NCBI GenBank assembly: GCA_964523405.1
Contig: CAZGAQ010000025.1
Span: forward strand, 1 to 64,000
DNA from: CAZGAQ01 sp964523405
GTDB lineage: Bacteria; Planctomycetota; Phycisphaerae; UBA1845; Fen-1342
Length of the DNA: 64,000 bases
Direction of reading: 5' to 3'
The position numbers and the translations under genes are program-made. Each line of letters opens with the position of its first letter. The stretch's first letter is position 1. Positions 7,700 to 17,379 of the stretch are shown here, in pieces. The notes beneath the pieces are model-generated. The model ran no database searches, was not told where the DNA came from, and saw only the letters and a program-made list of their open reading frames with translations.

Positions 7700-10600
7700 C
7701 TAGCTCACGGCGGCGACGACGTCCTCGCTGGGGGCGAAGCCGCGGCGGAGCGTGTTCTCGGTGACCGTGCGGGCTTCGCAGTATTGCAGCAGGTAATCGG
7801 GACCGCCGGCCTTGGAGCCGACGCCGGACATCTTGAATCCGCCGTAGGGCTGCAGGTCGACACGCGAGCCGGTAATCGGGCGATTCACGTAGAAGTTGCC
7901 GCATTCGCACTCCGCCCGGGCGCGCTCCAGGTTGGCCGGGCTGCGCGAGAAGATGCCGCCAGTCAGGGCGTACGGCGTGCCGTTGAAGATGCGGATGGCT
8001 TCGTCGAAGCTGTGGGCGCGGATGACGGTGACGACGGGGCCGAAGATCTCATCCTGGGCGATCTGCGCGGTGGCCGGCACGTCGTCGAAGATGTGCGGGC
8101 CGATGAAGTAGCCGCCGGTCTCCTGGACGGCCTTGCTCGTGTCCACGCCCAGCACGCATTTGCCCTCGCGCTTGCCGGTGTCGATGTACTTCCGCACGCG
8201 ATCGTACGCCGCCTGGTCGATAACCGGCGGGACCGACGTGGCCGGGTCCTCGGCCGGACCGACGCCCTTGGAGCGGGCGGCTTCGACCAGCCGCTCGATG
8301 AGGCGGTCGTGGAGGGCGTCGAGGACGATGACGCGCGAGACGGCCGAGCAGCGCTGGCCGGCGTAGGCGAAGGCGCTGGCCATGATGCCCTTGATGGCCT
8401 CGTCGAGGTCGGCGTCGGAATCGACGATGACGGCGTTCTTGCCGCCGAGGTCGGCGATGACTTTCTTGAGACCCGGGCGCACGGTCGCGGCGCCGGCGGC
8501 GAGCTGGTTGATCCGTAGGCCCACGTCGCGCGAGCCGGTGAACGCGATCACCTCGACCTGCGGGTGCTTGACGAGCAATTCGCCGACGGTGTTGCCCGGA
8601 CCCGGGACGTAGCTGACGACGCCCGCGGGCAAGCCGGCGGCGGCGCAGGCTTCGACGAACCTGGCGGCCGTCGCAGCGGCGGCGCTGGCGGGCTTGATCA
8701 CGATGGCATTGCCGGTCACGACGGCGGCGGCGGCCATGTTGGCGAGCAGCGCCAGGGGGAAGTTCCAGGGACTGATGACGGCGACGACGCCGCGCGGGGC
8801 GTAGAAGTACTCGTTGGTCTCGCCTTCGATGTCGCGGCGGCGCGGATGCTCCCCGATGCGGACCATTTCCTTGGCGTAGTACGCGCAGTAGTCGATCGCT
8901 TCGGAGACGTCGGCGTCGGCCTCGCGCCAGGTCTTGCCGCACTCGAGGACCATCAGGGCGGCCAGCTCGAAGCGGCGCTGCTGCAACTGTTCGGCGATGC
9001 GCTGCACGTGGGCGGCACGCTGCGCCGCGGGCACCAGCCGCCACTTGGCGTAAGCGGAGGCCGCCGCGGTCACGGCCGCGTTGACGTGCGCCTCGTCCGC
9101 CTGGGCGATCTTGGCGACGACTTCCTTGGGCTTGCTGGGGTTGAGCGAGTCGGCCCAGCGTCCGGTCTTGACCGGCTGTCCGCCGATGACGAGCGGGACT
9201 TCGCGACCCATTTCGGACCGCACCTGGGCGAGGGCGGCCTGCATCTGCTGACGGGCCTGCGGGCGGGAGAAATCGGTATTCGCCACGTTCTCGAACGGCT
9301 CCATGATCGGTTCCTCAAATTCATAGCGGACGACCACCGGCTGCTGCGGCGGGGCCGTCTTGCGGCCGGTGACCTCGGGGTTTTCGAGCAGAGCGGCCTC
9401 GTCGGCGTCGTCTTCGCCGGACTGGCGCAGGAAGGATTCGTTGGCGGTGTTCTCGAGCAGGCGGCGGATGAGGTAGGCCATGCCGGCGAGCATGTTGCCG
9501 TAGGGGGTGTAGATGCGGCAGCGCTGGCCGAGGCCGATGGCGGCCTGCTTGATGGGGTCGCCCATGCCGTAGAGCATCTGGAGCTCGAAGGCCCAGCCGG
9601 GGACGCCGAGCAGTTGCCGCACGGCCATGGCGTGCGAGAGGCTGCGGACGTTGTGGCTGGCGAAGGCGGTGCGGACGTATTGGTAGTTGGACAATAGGGT
9701 GCGGGTGATGCGTTCGTAGCACGCGTCGGACTGCCACTTCTGGAGCCAGACGGGGACGGGCCAGTGGCGTTGGGCGGCCCAGACGGTCTCGGAGTCCCAG
9801 TAGGCGCCTTTGACGAGGCGGATCCAGAAGGGCACGCCGCGCTGCTTGGCGAACTCGATCATCTCGTGGATGTCGCGCTCGGTGTCCGTGAGGTACGCCT
9901 GGAGCACGATGCCGAAGTGCGGATAGTCGCGGAACTCCGGCTCAAGCATGAGTTCCTTGAACAGCTCGAGCGTGAGATCCTTGATCTCGTAGTGCTCGAT
10001 GTCGACATGGATGAACTCGCCGTGCTTCATGGCCGCGCGGAACAGCGGGCGGAGGGCGTTCTTCGCGCCGGCTTTGGCGGCGTCGGCCGCGAGGGGGTCG
10101 AAGCCGGGGTACAGCGAGGTGACCTTCACCGAGATGTTGATGGTCGGGATCTTCTGGCCGTCGGCCTCGTCGACGAGGGGTACGTGCGGCCACTGGGCAG
10201 CGTACTGGGGGAGCTGGTTGGCGAGGTCGAGGTAGACCTGCTGATACGTTTCACCTTCACTGCGTGACAGGGCGGCTTCGCCCAGCACGTCGATCGTGAA
10301 GGCCATGCTCTGGTTGCGCAGCTTGCGGATCGAGCGGGCGGCTTCGTCGAGGTTCGAGCCGGCCACGAAGCTGCCGGACATGATCGCGGCGCTCTTGCGG
10401 GCGACCTGGGCGAACATCTTCGCGGACACGCCGTCGAGGCGGCGGAAATTCATCAGCCACGAGACCCACTCAGTCATGCGGCGACCCGGGGGTGCGGGCT
10501 CGAGTTCCTTGAGCGCGGCGGCGGTCGCGGCGCCGTTGTGGCCGTTGTGACCGGCGGCGGCGTGCTGCGGGAGGACGAAGTATTCCTTGAGATGGCGGGC

Positions 10601-10816
10601 GAGCTCGACGTCGCTATGCATGGTGGGCAGGACGTCGATGAAGCGGAAGGCCTGCACCTTGAACCATTCGTCCAGCATGCAGAGGCGGAGCAGGCGTTCC
10701 TGCCACCAGGCGTACTGGTAGAAGCGCGGATTGCTGCCGCGCATGCGGGCGAACATTTCGTGACCCAGTTTCTGGGTCAGTTCTTCCACCTGGCGATCGT
10801 TGAGTACTCCCGGCAT
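7700..10816 (-). CDS. putA: Bifunctional proline dehydrogenase / L-glutamate gamma-semialdehyde dehydrogenase (PutA-type)
   Basis: About 1038 residues, normal for a minimal PutA without the N-terminal DNA-binding domain, so it should not be its own repressor. The N-terminal half is an FAD proline dehydrogenase barrel, with RLVKGAYWDSE and then TPYGNMLAGMAYLIRRLLEN, whose Arg pair and Glu bind proline. The C-terminal half is an aldehyde dehydrogenase, with ISPWNFPLALL, the nucleophile Cys in GQRCSAVSR, and PYGGFKMSGVGSKAGGPDYL. Together they oxidise proline to glutamate with substrate channelling. The motif usually written E-x-GGKN reads DLGGKN here. Starts at 10816 (AGGG six nt upstream) or 10831 are equally possible; the frame is open to 10909. 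It stands alone between hairpins. Confidence 0.88.
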   Translation of the reverse strand: MPGVLNDRQVEELTQKLGHEMFARMRGSNPRFYQYAWWQERLLRLCMLDEWFKVQAFRFIDVLPTMHSDVELARHLKEYFVLPQHAAAGHNGHNGAATAAALKELEPAPPGRRMTEWVSWLMNFRRLDGVSAKMFAQVARKSAAIMSGSFVAGSNLDEAARSIRKLRNQSMAFTIDVLGEAALSRSEGETYQQVYLDLANQLPQYAAQWPHVPLVDEADGQKIPTINISVKVTSLYPGFDPLAADAAKAGAKNALRPLFRAAMKHGEFIHVDIEHYEIKDLTLELFKELMLEPEFRDYPHFGIVLQAYLTDTERDIHEMIEFAKQRGVPFWIRLVKGAYWDSETVWAAQRHWPVPVWLQKWQSDACYERITRTLLSNYQYVRTAFASHNVRSLSHAMAVRQLLGVPGWAFELQMLYGMGDPIKQAAIGLGQRCRIYTPYGNMLAGMAYLIRRLLENTANESFLRQSGEDDADEAALLENPEVTGRKTAPPQQPVVVRYEFEEPIMEPFENVANTDFSRPQARQQMQAALAQVRSEMGREVPLVIGGQPVKTGRWADSLNPSKPKEVVAKIAQADEAHVNAAVTAAASAYAKWRLVPAAQRAAHVQRIAEQLQQRRFELAALMVLECGKTWREADADVSEAIDYCAYYAKEMVRIGEHPRRRDIEGETNEYFYAPRGVVAVISPWNFPLALLANMAAAAVVTGNAIVIKPASAAAATAARFVEACAAAGLPAGVVSYVPGPGNTVGELLVKHPQVEVIAFTGSRDVGLRINQLAAGAATVRPGLKKVIADLGGKNAVIVDSDADLDEAIKGIMASAFAYAGQRCSAVSRVIVLDALHDRLIERLVEAARSKGVGPAEDPATSVPPVIDQAAYDRVRKYIDTGKREGKCVLGVDTSKAVQETGGYFIGPHIFDDVPATAQIAQDEIFGPVVTVIRAHSFDEAIRIFNGTPYALTGGIFSRSPANLERARAECECGNFYVNRPITGSRVDLQPYGGFKMSGVGSKAGGPDYLLQYCEARTVTENTLRRGFAPSEDVVAAVS

Positions 10817-10914
10817 CGCTAACCCTGCCATCCAGCCCCCGACTCCGCGAGTGCGCTTGTTTTCCTGGCGCGGAAGCGGCATCGTAGCACTGTCGTGCCC
10901 ACGGGGCAATCCGC

Positions 10915-10957
10915 CAGCCGCGGCAGAGCCCGGGGGGTTGGGTCTCCGCCGCGGCTG
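10915..10957. terminator. Large hairpin between the DUF3857 gene and putA
   Basis: CAGCCGCGGC (10915-10924) pairs perfectly with GCCGCGGCTG (10948-10957), and the loop can pair further (AGA/TCT, CCC/GGG). It lies 85 nt past the stop of the 11043-15167 gene. There is no U run, so it may be a terminator needing other factors or a structured mRNA end. Confidence 0.4.
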
Positions 10958-11042
10958 ACTGGAGCAGCGTCGTGGTCGCTTGCGAGCGCGGCCTGCGCTC
11001 GTGCCCCGGCCGTCGCTTCGACCCGTGCAGGCAGACGAGCTG

Positions 11043-14000
11043 TTAAGGTTTCACGATGACTGTCCGGGCCGCGTCGGTGCGGAGCGCGTTGAGTGGTCCG
11101 CGCAGCGCGGCGAAGTCATCGGGAGCGAGGTCGCGATTCTCCACCCGCGTCTGCCGCACGAGCTTCACGCTGCCATTCGCGACGGTCACCGTCTGCTCAA
11201 CCGTGCCCCAGTCCGGCGCGTCCGAATCCGCGTCGGCCGGAGACAGCGTCTGCGGTTGGGCGAGCAGCGTCCACTTCTCCGGATACTCGATCGTCACGTC
11301 GATGCGCTCGTCGAATGCGCCCGCCAGCCGCACCGGCGTGCGGCGCGACGCGTCCGCCAAAGGCAGCGGCACGTCCGCCAGGAACGGCCCGTCTTTGGGC
11401 AATTGCAGCAGCCACGCGCCGTCGAGTTTCTTCAGCGGCTTGGCCGACTTCGCCTGCACCTCGGCTTCGAACTCGCCGGTGGCCAGACGGCGCGTCGTGT
11501 AACCCTCCACCGTGACGCCGGGCAGCACGCGGCCGACCAGCGCGGTCAACCGCGCGCGCTGTGCGTCCGCCGCGCGCAGGGCCTGCGAGGAGACGAATAA
11601 GCCGCTCAGATTCACATTCAACTTGCCCGCGTACATGCCGTCGTCGGACAACTTGACTTTGCCGCGAATTTCCAGATTGCTGGCAGTCGCGTCGTCCCAG
11701 GCGTCCTGGCCGTACTCCGTCAATTGCGGGTCCAGCACCATGCGCATTCCGGCCCAGGTGCCGTCTGCCCGCACGCGGCCGTGCCGTGGCTCCCAAATCT
11801 GCAGATCGTCGAAATCGAGCTCCGGATCGCCTTCGTCCGCGCGCATCGGCTGGGACAGCAGCGTCAGCGCGGCCGTCTCGATCATGCTCTCCTGCAGCAC
11901 CACATCCGGGCAGTCCTCGGGGACGATCAGGAGCGGCCGGGTCTCCACGCCGGCACTGCGCGCCAGCGACATCAGCAGGGCGGCCGCCTCACTCGGCAGC
12001 CCGTAATTGCTCTGCGCGACCGCCGAGGCCGGACGCAGCGTGATGGGGCGCCAGGCGGTGGGCATGTCGACGATCGTGAACTGCGCGGCGAGCTTCTGTT
12101 GCAGCGTGTCGAGCTTCTCTTCCGGCGTGCGTGCGTCGCGCGTCCACTCCTGGGCGAGTCGGTCGATCAGCGGCGAGGTATCGGCCGCCGCGGTCAAAGC
12201 GGCGAAGCGCGGCTCCGCCCGCTCCCAGGGCTTGTCCGTCTGCGCGACGGCGAAGGCGAAACGCGCCGCGCCCGTCTGCCAGGGCAGACCCTGTGGCTCG
12301 TCGGGCGTGCCCGGGAAAGCGCCGAAGTCCAGCGCCGGCCCCGGCAACTCCGCGCTGCCGTCCGCCGCGTTCGCCTGCACCTGGTCCACCCAGGCTTGGG
12401 TCTCTGCGGGCAACTTCTGATCCTCGGGTAGATTCGCGATGATTGCGCGGACTTTGATGTTCGTCGGCGTCTCCACCTGCACGATCCGCTTTTGCACCGG
12501 ATACTGATGATCCAGCCGCAGGTCGGCCGCCAGCGGGCGCGTCCCCGGCTTGCTCGTGATCCGGTATTCCAGCTCGACCACGCAACCCGGCTCCAGCCCG
12601 CTCATGACGAGCAGGTGCTGGCGGATGCCGGCGAACGCGGGCCAGCCGGCCGTCGCGTCCGGCGCGACCTCAATGTGTGCGTACGCGGGCAGCTCGACGT
12701 ATTGGCCATTCGGCAGCTTGGTGTGCGCCGCGATGATCTCCAGTTTGTCCGTGTCGGCGTTGTACGTGATGCGCGGGTCGGCGAACTCGCCGTAGGCCCG
12801 CTCGCTGTTCAGGCGGACGTGCTTCTTCTCGTGATAGACGAGCGCGCCGTCGTCCTGCAGCTTCCAGCGCTGCTCCCACAACTCGATGACGGCGTCGGGC
12901 GTGACGTCCGCCGTGGGTTGCGCTGGGGCGGCGTGCTTGGTGGGAGCTTGTGCCACTGACTTGGCAGCCGGAGTCTGCGGCGCAGGAATCTTGTCGCTCT
13001 TCGCGGGCGCCTTGTCCCCCGCCGTGGCCGCAGCGCCACCGCCCTTGACGGTGCACACGACCACGCGCCCCGCCAGTTCCTCAAACTTCTCCATGACCTG
13101 CTTGAAGTTCGCGTATTCGTCCGGCGGAACGATCCACTTCTTGATCGTCAGCACGCACGTGTAGTGCAGCTCGCTCGCGCCGCCGGCCGCAGCTTGAGGC
13201 GCGCGCTCAAACGTGAACTTCAAACCGGCCGCCGGGCCGTCGATCTCCACGGGCTGCGGGGCGTCGACCACCTCCCAACCTTGCGGCAGCTCTACGGTCT
13301 CGTCGATCTTCGCCAGCCGCGTCGCCCAGAGCTTCAGGCCGTACTTGCGTTCCTTCGGCTCGGTGTTGCCGAAGAGGTCCTTGAGGGCGGTGGCGCCGAG
13401 GGGCGTCTGCATCATCGGCAGGGCGAGGTAGCGCCGCGCGCCGTCGCCGACCACGAAGCCGCCCGCGGTGTAGTCGGCCGCCAGATCAAGGGGGCGCGAG
13501 AAGTCGTCGGGGTCAAGGCACTTGAGGTTCGTGAGCTCGACGGTGGGGCTCAGGCGCTGGAAGGCCTCGACGAAGTAATTGTCGCGCTCCGTCGGCGGGT
13601 GCGCGGCCAGGATGCGCCGCACACGGCCTTCGGGCGTGCCGGTCGCCGTCCACGTTACGTGCCCGGTGACCGTGCCGTCCTCCGCGATCTTCGTTTGCGC
13701 GCCCCACTGTGCTAGCGACGTTTCCGGCGGGAAGTACGGCGACTGCGACAGCTCCTTGCCCTCGGGCAACCCGTACACCACGTGCTGCAGCGGCTCGAGT
13801 GTCGACCAGTTGTCCCGGCTCTTGGGCATCCACGTCGGATCCAGCAGGATCAGCGACCCGTCGCGGTTGCGGATGCACGTCACCGCGTGATTGAACTGGT
13901 CCGCCGGAATCGCGTCCACGCGCTGCCGCGCCATCGTCATGACCAGGAACGAGTCGAAGCCCGCGACGCGGAGCATGCCGACCAGCATGCCGGCCTTGTC

Positions 14001-15167
14001 CTTGCACACGCCGGCGCGGTCGTGGAACGTCTCCTTGATGTCGTGAATCGTGTACCCCTCGCACATCCCCCGGCTCGTCCCGGCGTACCGGATGTTCTCC
14101 GCCACCCAGTGGTTGAGGGCGGTGTACTTTTCCTCGTCCGTCTTGCAGTTCTTGATGACCTCGGCGACCTTCGCGCGGATGGCGTCGTCGGGCGTGAATT
14201 GCGGCTCGCTCACCTGGTACAGCCAGCGGGCCTTGTCCTCCCACGAGGGCAGCGTCGCCAGCAGCAGCTTCGGAGCGAGGTTCGGCCACGGCTCCATGTT
14301 GGTCTCGCCCTTGAGCGGCTTGATGTCCTTGCGCTCAAAGGTGTAGACCAGCTCATCGCCGTCGAACGTCACCAGCGTGCGCAACTCGCCGTTGTACACG
14401 CCGTACTGCAGCGGCTTGTCCTTCGGTAGGCGCACCGTGTAGCGCTTCTCGAGGATCGGGTAGCCCGTTGTGAAAAACAGCGCTTCGTCGTGCCAGTGCC
14501 CCGGCACCGGCGGCTGCAGCGGCTCGCCCTTCGCGTTGAGCTGCGGCTCCGTGGCGGGTTGCCCGGCTCCCGTGGCTGGCGCGGCAACTCCGGCCGCGCC
14601 GCCCCTGCTCACCGTGGTGGCCCCGCCGCCCGCCCCCAGATACGCCACATTGAACCCCGTCATCGTGCTGATCGTCTCGACCGCGTCACCGACCGCGAGG
14701 TTCGGCACGCTGACAAGGTACTGCTGTGTCCCCCAGAACACGCCCGACGCCGGTTGCGGCTGGAGGACCTTTGTAGTAAGTGGAATCTCCTCGACGTTCC
14801 CGTCCACCCGATACACGCGCACGGCCTCGAGCTCCAGGCGATTGGTCGACGGGTCGAAGTCGAACGCCCGGACGGACAGGCTGCGGATGGCCGGCTCGCG
14901 GAGGACCTTGGTGACGTTGTGCCGCCGGGCGGAGCCGATGCCGGTGGGGCGGACAAGGACAATGGTCTCATCCAGGACCACGACCGCGTCGGCGTCATGC
15001 TTGGCGGCGTCACCGGCCGCTTGGACGCGGGCCCGTATGTCGGCTAGCGCCGGCGCGACCTCGGGAGCCGTCGCGGCCTTGGTCGGCGCGACGGTCTGCG
15101 CGGTCGCCCAGCCGGCCCACAATACAGATAGAACGAGCCACCCCAGCGCCCTGCGACCGTTCTGCAT
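11043..15167 (-). CDS. Secreted DUF3857 and transglutaminase-like protein, duplicated architecture
   Basis: 1374 residues with an N-terminal signal peptide (about 1-23). Residues 50-330 match a DUF3857-type beta domain. A transglutaminase-like domain follows with a complete Cys-His-Asp triad visible: C388 in GVCKDKAGML, H427 in FNHAV, D443 in LLDPTW. After an Ala/Pro/Lys linker near 740-790 a second DUF3857-like domain begins (LWEQRWKLQDDGALVYHEKK), and then a second transglutaminase-like segment (NYGLPSEAAALLMSLARSAG) that lacks the catalytic Cys. The protein therefore looks like an internal duplication with one dead copy. The ATG at 15167 has GGAGAGG upstream. Known relatives are exported and of unknown substrate; it is not obviously in an operon. 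Confidence 0.85.
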   Translation of the reverse strand: MQNGRRALGWLVLSVLWAGWATAQTVAPTKAATAPEVAPALADIRARVQAAGDAAKHDADAVVVLDETIVLVRPTGIGSARRHNVTKVLREPAIRSLSVRAFDFDPSTNRLELEAVRVYRVDGNVEEIPLTTKVLQPQPASGVFWGTQQYLVSVPNLAVGDAVETISTMTGFNVAYLGAGGGATTVSRGGAAGVAAPATGAGQPATEPQLNAKGEPLQPPVPGHWHDEALFFTTGYPILEKRYTVRLPKDKPLQYGVYNGELRTLVTFDGDELVYTFERKDIKPLKGETNMEPWPNLAPKLLLATLPSWEDKARWLYQVSEPQFTPDDAIRAKVAEVIKNCKTDEEKYTALNHWVAENIRYAGTSRGMCEGYTIHDIKETFHDRAGVCKDKAGMLVGMLRVAGFDSFLVMTMARQRVDAIPADQFNHAVTCIRNRDGSLILLDPTWMPKSRDNWSTLEPLQHVVYGLPEGKELSQSPYFPPETSLAQWGAQTKIAEDGTVTGHVTWTATGTPEGRVRRILAAHPPTERDNYFVEAFQRLSPTVELTNLKCLDPDDFSRPLDLAADYTAGGFVVGDGARRYLALPMMQTPLGATALKDLFGNTEPKERKYGLKLWATRLAKIDETVELPQGWEVVDAPQPVEIDGPAAGLKFTFERAPQAAAGGASELHYTCVLTIKKWIVPPDEYANFKQVMEKFEELAGRVVVCTVKGGGAAATAGDKAPAKSDKIPAPQTPAAKSVAQAPTKHAAPAQPTADVTPDAVIELWEQRWKLQDDGALVYHEKKHVRLNSERAYGEFADPRITYNADTDKLEIIAAHTKLPNGQYVELPAYAHIEVAPDATAGWPAFAGIRQHLLVMSGLEPGCVVELEYRITSKPGTRPLAADLRLDHQYPVQKRIVQVETPTNIKVRAIIANLPEDQKLPAETQAWVDQVQANAADGSAELPGPALDFGAFPGTPDEPQGLPWQTGAARFAFAVAQTDKPWERAEPRFAALTAAADTSPLIDRLAQEWTRDARTPEEKLDTLQQKLAAQFTIVDMPTAWRPITLRPASAVAQSNYGLPSEAAALLMSLARSAGVETRPLLIVPEDCPDVVLQESMIETAALTLLSQPMRADEGDPELDFDDLQIWEPRHGRVRADGTWAGMRMVLDPQLTEYGQDAWDDATASNLEIRGKVKLSDDGMYAGKLNVNLSGLFVSSQALRAADAQRARLTALVGRVLPGVTVEGYTTRRLATGEFEAEVQAKSAKPLKKLDGAWLLQLPKDGPFLADVPLPLADASRRTPVRLAGAFDERIDVTIEYPEKWTLLAQPQTLSPADADSDAPDWGTVEQTVTVANGSVKLVRQTRVENRDLAPDDFAALRGPLNALRTDAARTVIVKP

Positions 15168-15508
15168 GTGACCTCTCCAGACGTGGTTCCTGCCCCCCGG
15201 TGCCCACGCTCAGCGCGCCCGTCGCGCGCGGGCGTAGTCTACCCGCGCGGGGCCAGGCGTCAAAACGCGGCGCGGCGCGGCGTCACCGGACGGAGGGGTC
15301 CGGGGCGGGCTCGGTTGGCCCGGCCCCGGCCAGCCCGATTCCGGCCGCGGACGGGCCCTTGGCAAAGCCGGCGCTAGCGCTTATCATCCCGCCGTTTTAG
15401 CCGGTCACGCCGCGCGCCGCGCGGTGGACGGCCCCCCGCGGATGTTCCGCAAGTGCTTGCGGAGAGCGGGGCTAGCGTCGGTGTGGGCATTCGGCGCGTC
15501 GGCCGTAC
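15168..15508. other. Intergenic region upstream of acpP, nothing recognised
   Basis: About 340 nt of very GC-rich sequence between divergent genes. No coding potential is convincing. A plus-strand promoter begins at 15509; no clear minus-strand promoter for the DUF3857 gene was found. Confidence 0.6.
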
Positions 15509-15537
15509 TTGCACGACCCGATTGCACCCGGTACATA
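15509..15537 (+). promoter_or_regulatory. Putative promoter of acpP-fabF
   Basis: TTGCAC (15509-15514), a 17-bp spacer, then TACATA (15532-15537). Transcription would start about 45 nt before the acpP GTG. Confidence 0.4.
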
Positions 15538-15585
15538 CTGTTGGTTTCCGAGCGGGAAGCCGCGGGATTCGTTGGAGGAACCACC

Positions 15586-15855
15586 GTGCCAGACGTGTCT
15601 GAGATCGAAGCCAAGGTCAAGAAGATCGTCGCCGAGCAGATGGGTGTCGCGGAATCGGAGATTACGCGCGAGACCTCGTTCGTCAACGACCTCAACGCCG
15701 ACTCGCTGGACACGGTGGAGTTGGTGATGGAGTTCGAGGACGAGTTTGAGATGAGCATTCCCGACGAGGAAGCGGAGAAGATCCAGACCGTCGGGATGGC
15801 CATCGACTTTATCTGCGCCCACTTGAACGACGGCTCCAAGCCGCAGCAGGCGTAG
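15586..15855 (+). CDS. acpP: Acyl carrier protein
   Basis: 89 residues starting at a GTG preceded by TTGGAGGAACCACC, a strong ribosome site; an in-frame ATG at 15424 would add 54 unrelated residues. The sequence has the ACP helix pattern, with the phosphopantetheine attachment serine S40 in NADSLDTVEL and the acidic helix VMEFEDEFEM. It carries growing acyl chains during type II fatty acid synthesis in the cytoplasm. fabF follows after 18 bp, the usual partner. Confidence 0.95.
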   Translation: MPDVSEIEAKVKKIVAEQMGVAESEITRETSFVNDLNADSLDTVELVMEFEDEFEMSIPDEEAEKIQTVGMAIDFICAHLNDGSKPQQA

Positions 15856-15873
15856 GACTTCCGGAGCGCGAGT

Positions 15874-17112
15874 GTGGGCCAGCGGCGCGTAGTCATCACC
15901 GGTCAGGGCGCGATCACTCCCCTGGGCGCGTCCGTCGAGCGCTATTGGGATGGGCTCATCAGCGGGAAGTCCGGCATCCGGACGCTGACCCGTTTCGACC
16001 ATTCCATCCAGGAAGTGCATATCGGCGGGGAATGCCTCGATTTCGACTCCACGGCCTTTGTCGATGTGCGCAGCGCCAAGCGGATGGACCGCTTCACGCT
16101 GTTCGGCTATGCCGCCGCCCAGATGGCCCACAAGCAGTCCGGACTCCAGCCGGGGCAGTTCGATCCGACGCGTGCCGGCGTGATGCTCGGCTCGGGCATC
16201 GGCGGCCTACGGGAAATTGAAGAGCAGCACCTGCGCCTGCTCGACAAGGGTCCCAGCAAGGTTTCGGCGTTTACCATTCCCAAGTTGATGGCCAACGCGA
16301 GCTCCGGGCACATCTCCATCCTGCTCGACTTTCAGGGTCCCAGCGCCTCGATTGCCAGCGCCTGTGCATCGGCCGGCAGCGCCATGAGCGAGGGGTTCCA
16401 CGCCATCCGCCGCGATGAGGTGGATCTCGTCATGACCGGTGGGTGTGAGGCCGCTTGCACGCCGCTGGGGATTTCGGCCTTTGCGGCGATGAAGGCACTG
16501 AGCACGCGCAACGACGATCCGGCCCACGCCTCGCGGCCCTTCGACAAAGACCGCGACGGCTTCCTCCTCAGCGAAGGCGCCGGCCTGCTCCTCTTCGAAG
16601 AATATGAGCACGCGCGCCGCCGGGGGGCCCCGATCCTGGCGGAAGTCATCGGCGTCGGCTGCAGTACCGATGCGTCCGACATCGTCCAGCCTGAGCACGA
16701 AGGCCGCGGCGCCGCCCGCGCGATGCAGGCCGCACTGAAATGCGCCGGCCTCAACCCCGAAGACATCGACTACATCAACGCTCACGGCACGAGCACGTAC
16801 CTGGGCGATATCGCCGAGACGAAGGCCATCAAGAGCGTCTTCGGTTCGCACGCTTACAAGCTGGCCGTCAGCAGCACCAAGAGTGCAATCGGCCACCTGC
16901 TCGGTGCCAGTGGTGGTGTCGAAGCCATCGCCTGCATCATGGCCCTGCGGAGCCAGACGCTGCCGCCGACTATCAATCTCGACTGTCCCGATCCCGAGTG
17001 CGACCTGGACTATGTGCCCAATCAGGCCCGCGATGCCCGCGTGCGAATCGCGATGAACAACTCGTTCGGGTTTGGCGGCCACAACACCTGTGTCATCCTC
17101 CGCGCGATCTAG
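15874..17112 (+). CDS. fabF: 3-oxoacyl-[acyl-carrier-protein] synthase II
   Basis: 412 residues, the expected length. The condensing-enzyme catalytic residues are all visible: C164 in SACASAGSA, H304 in NAHGTSTYLGD, K336 and H341 in STKSAIGHLLGASGG. The Gly-rich FGFGGHN motif near the end is also present. It elongates acyl-ACP with malonyl-ACP. The start is GTG at 15874 (an overlapping GTG at 15872 is out of frame) with GGAG upstream. It is 18 bp downstream of acpP and is followed by an intrinsic terminator, so acpP-fabF form a two-gene operon. Confidence 0.95.
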   Translation: MGQRRVVITGQGAITPLGASVERYWDGLISGKSGIRTLTRFDHSIQEVHIGGECLDFDSTAFVDVRSAKRMDRFTLFGYAAAQMAHKQSGLQPGQFDPTRAGVMLGSGIGGLREIEEQHLRLLDKGPSKVSAFTIPKLMANASSGHISILLDFQGPSASIASACASAGSAMSEGFHAIRRDEVDLVMTGGCEAACTPLGISAFAAMKALSTRNDDPAHASRPFDKDRDGFLLSEGAGLLLFEEYEHARRRGAPILAEVIGVGCSTDASDIVQPEHEGRGAARAMQAALKCAGLNPEDIDYINAHGTSTYLGDIAETKAIKSVFGSHAYKLAVSSTKSAIGHLLGASGGVEAIACIMALRSQTLPPTINLDCPDPECDLDYVPNQARDARVRIAMNNSFGFGGHNTCVILRAI

Positions 17113-17173
17113 CGAGGAGACCGACACGCCGCTTCGGGAGCGATGCCCGGCATCGAATGGAATGTGCACATGT

Positions 17174-17208
17174 GCCACTGCTGTCTCCTCCGCAGTGGCC
17201 TTTTCTTT
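17174..17208 (+). terminator. Intrinsic terminator after fabF
   Basis: GCCACTGC and GCAGTGGC form an 8-bp perfect stem with a 10-nt loop, followed by CTTTTCTTT. It lies 60 nt past the fabF stop. Confidence 0.8.
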
Positions 17209-17243
17209 GCGCCCCAGGCCCGTATGCCCCCGGCGCGCCTACA

Positions 17244-17264
17244 CCCCTCCCTCCCAGGGAGGGG
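17244..17264. repeat. C/G-rich palindrome of dispersed-repeat type
   Basis: CCCCTCCCT, a CCC loop and AGGGAGGGG form a perfect 9-bp hairpin, followed by GCAGGGGGAGGG. From memory, similar strings recur between genes in planctomycete genomes, but no second copy is in this window. Confidence 0.4.
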
Positions 17265-17379
17265 GCAGGGGGAGGGTTGATACCTTCCATTACATACATT
17301 GGCCTCCCGCATTTCCTGCGCCTTCGCACCCCCGCGAACCGGTAACGTACTGAATACACTTGTCGACTGGGCCGAACGT

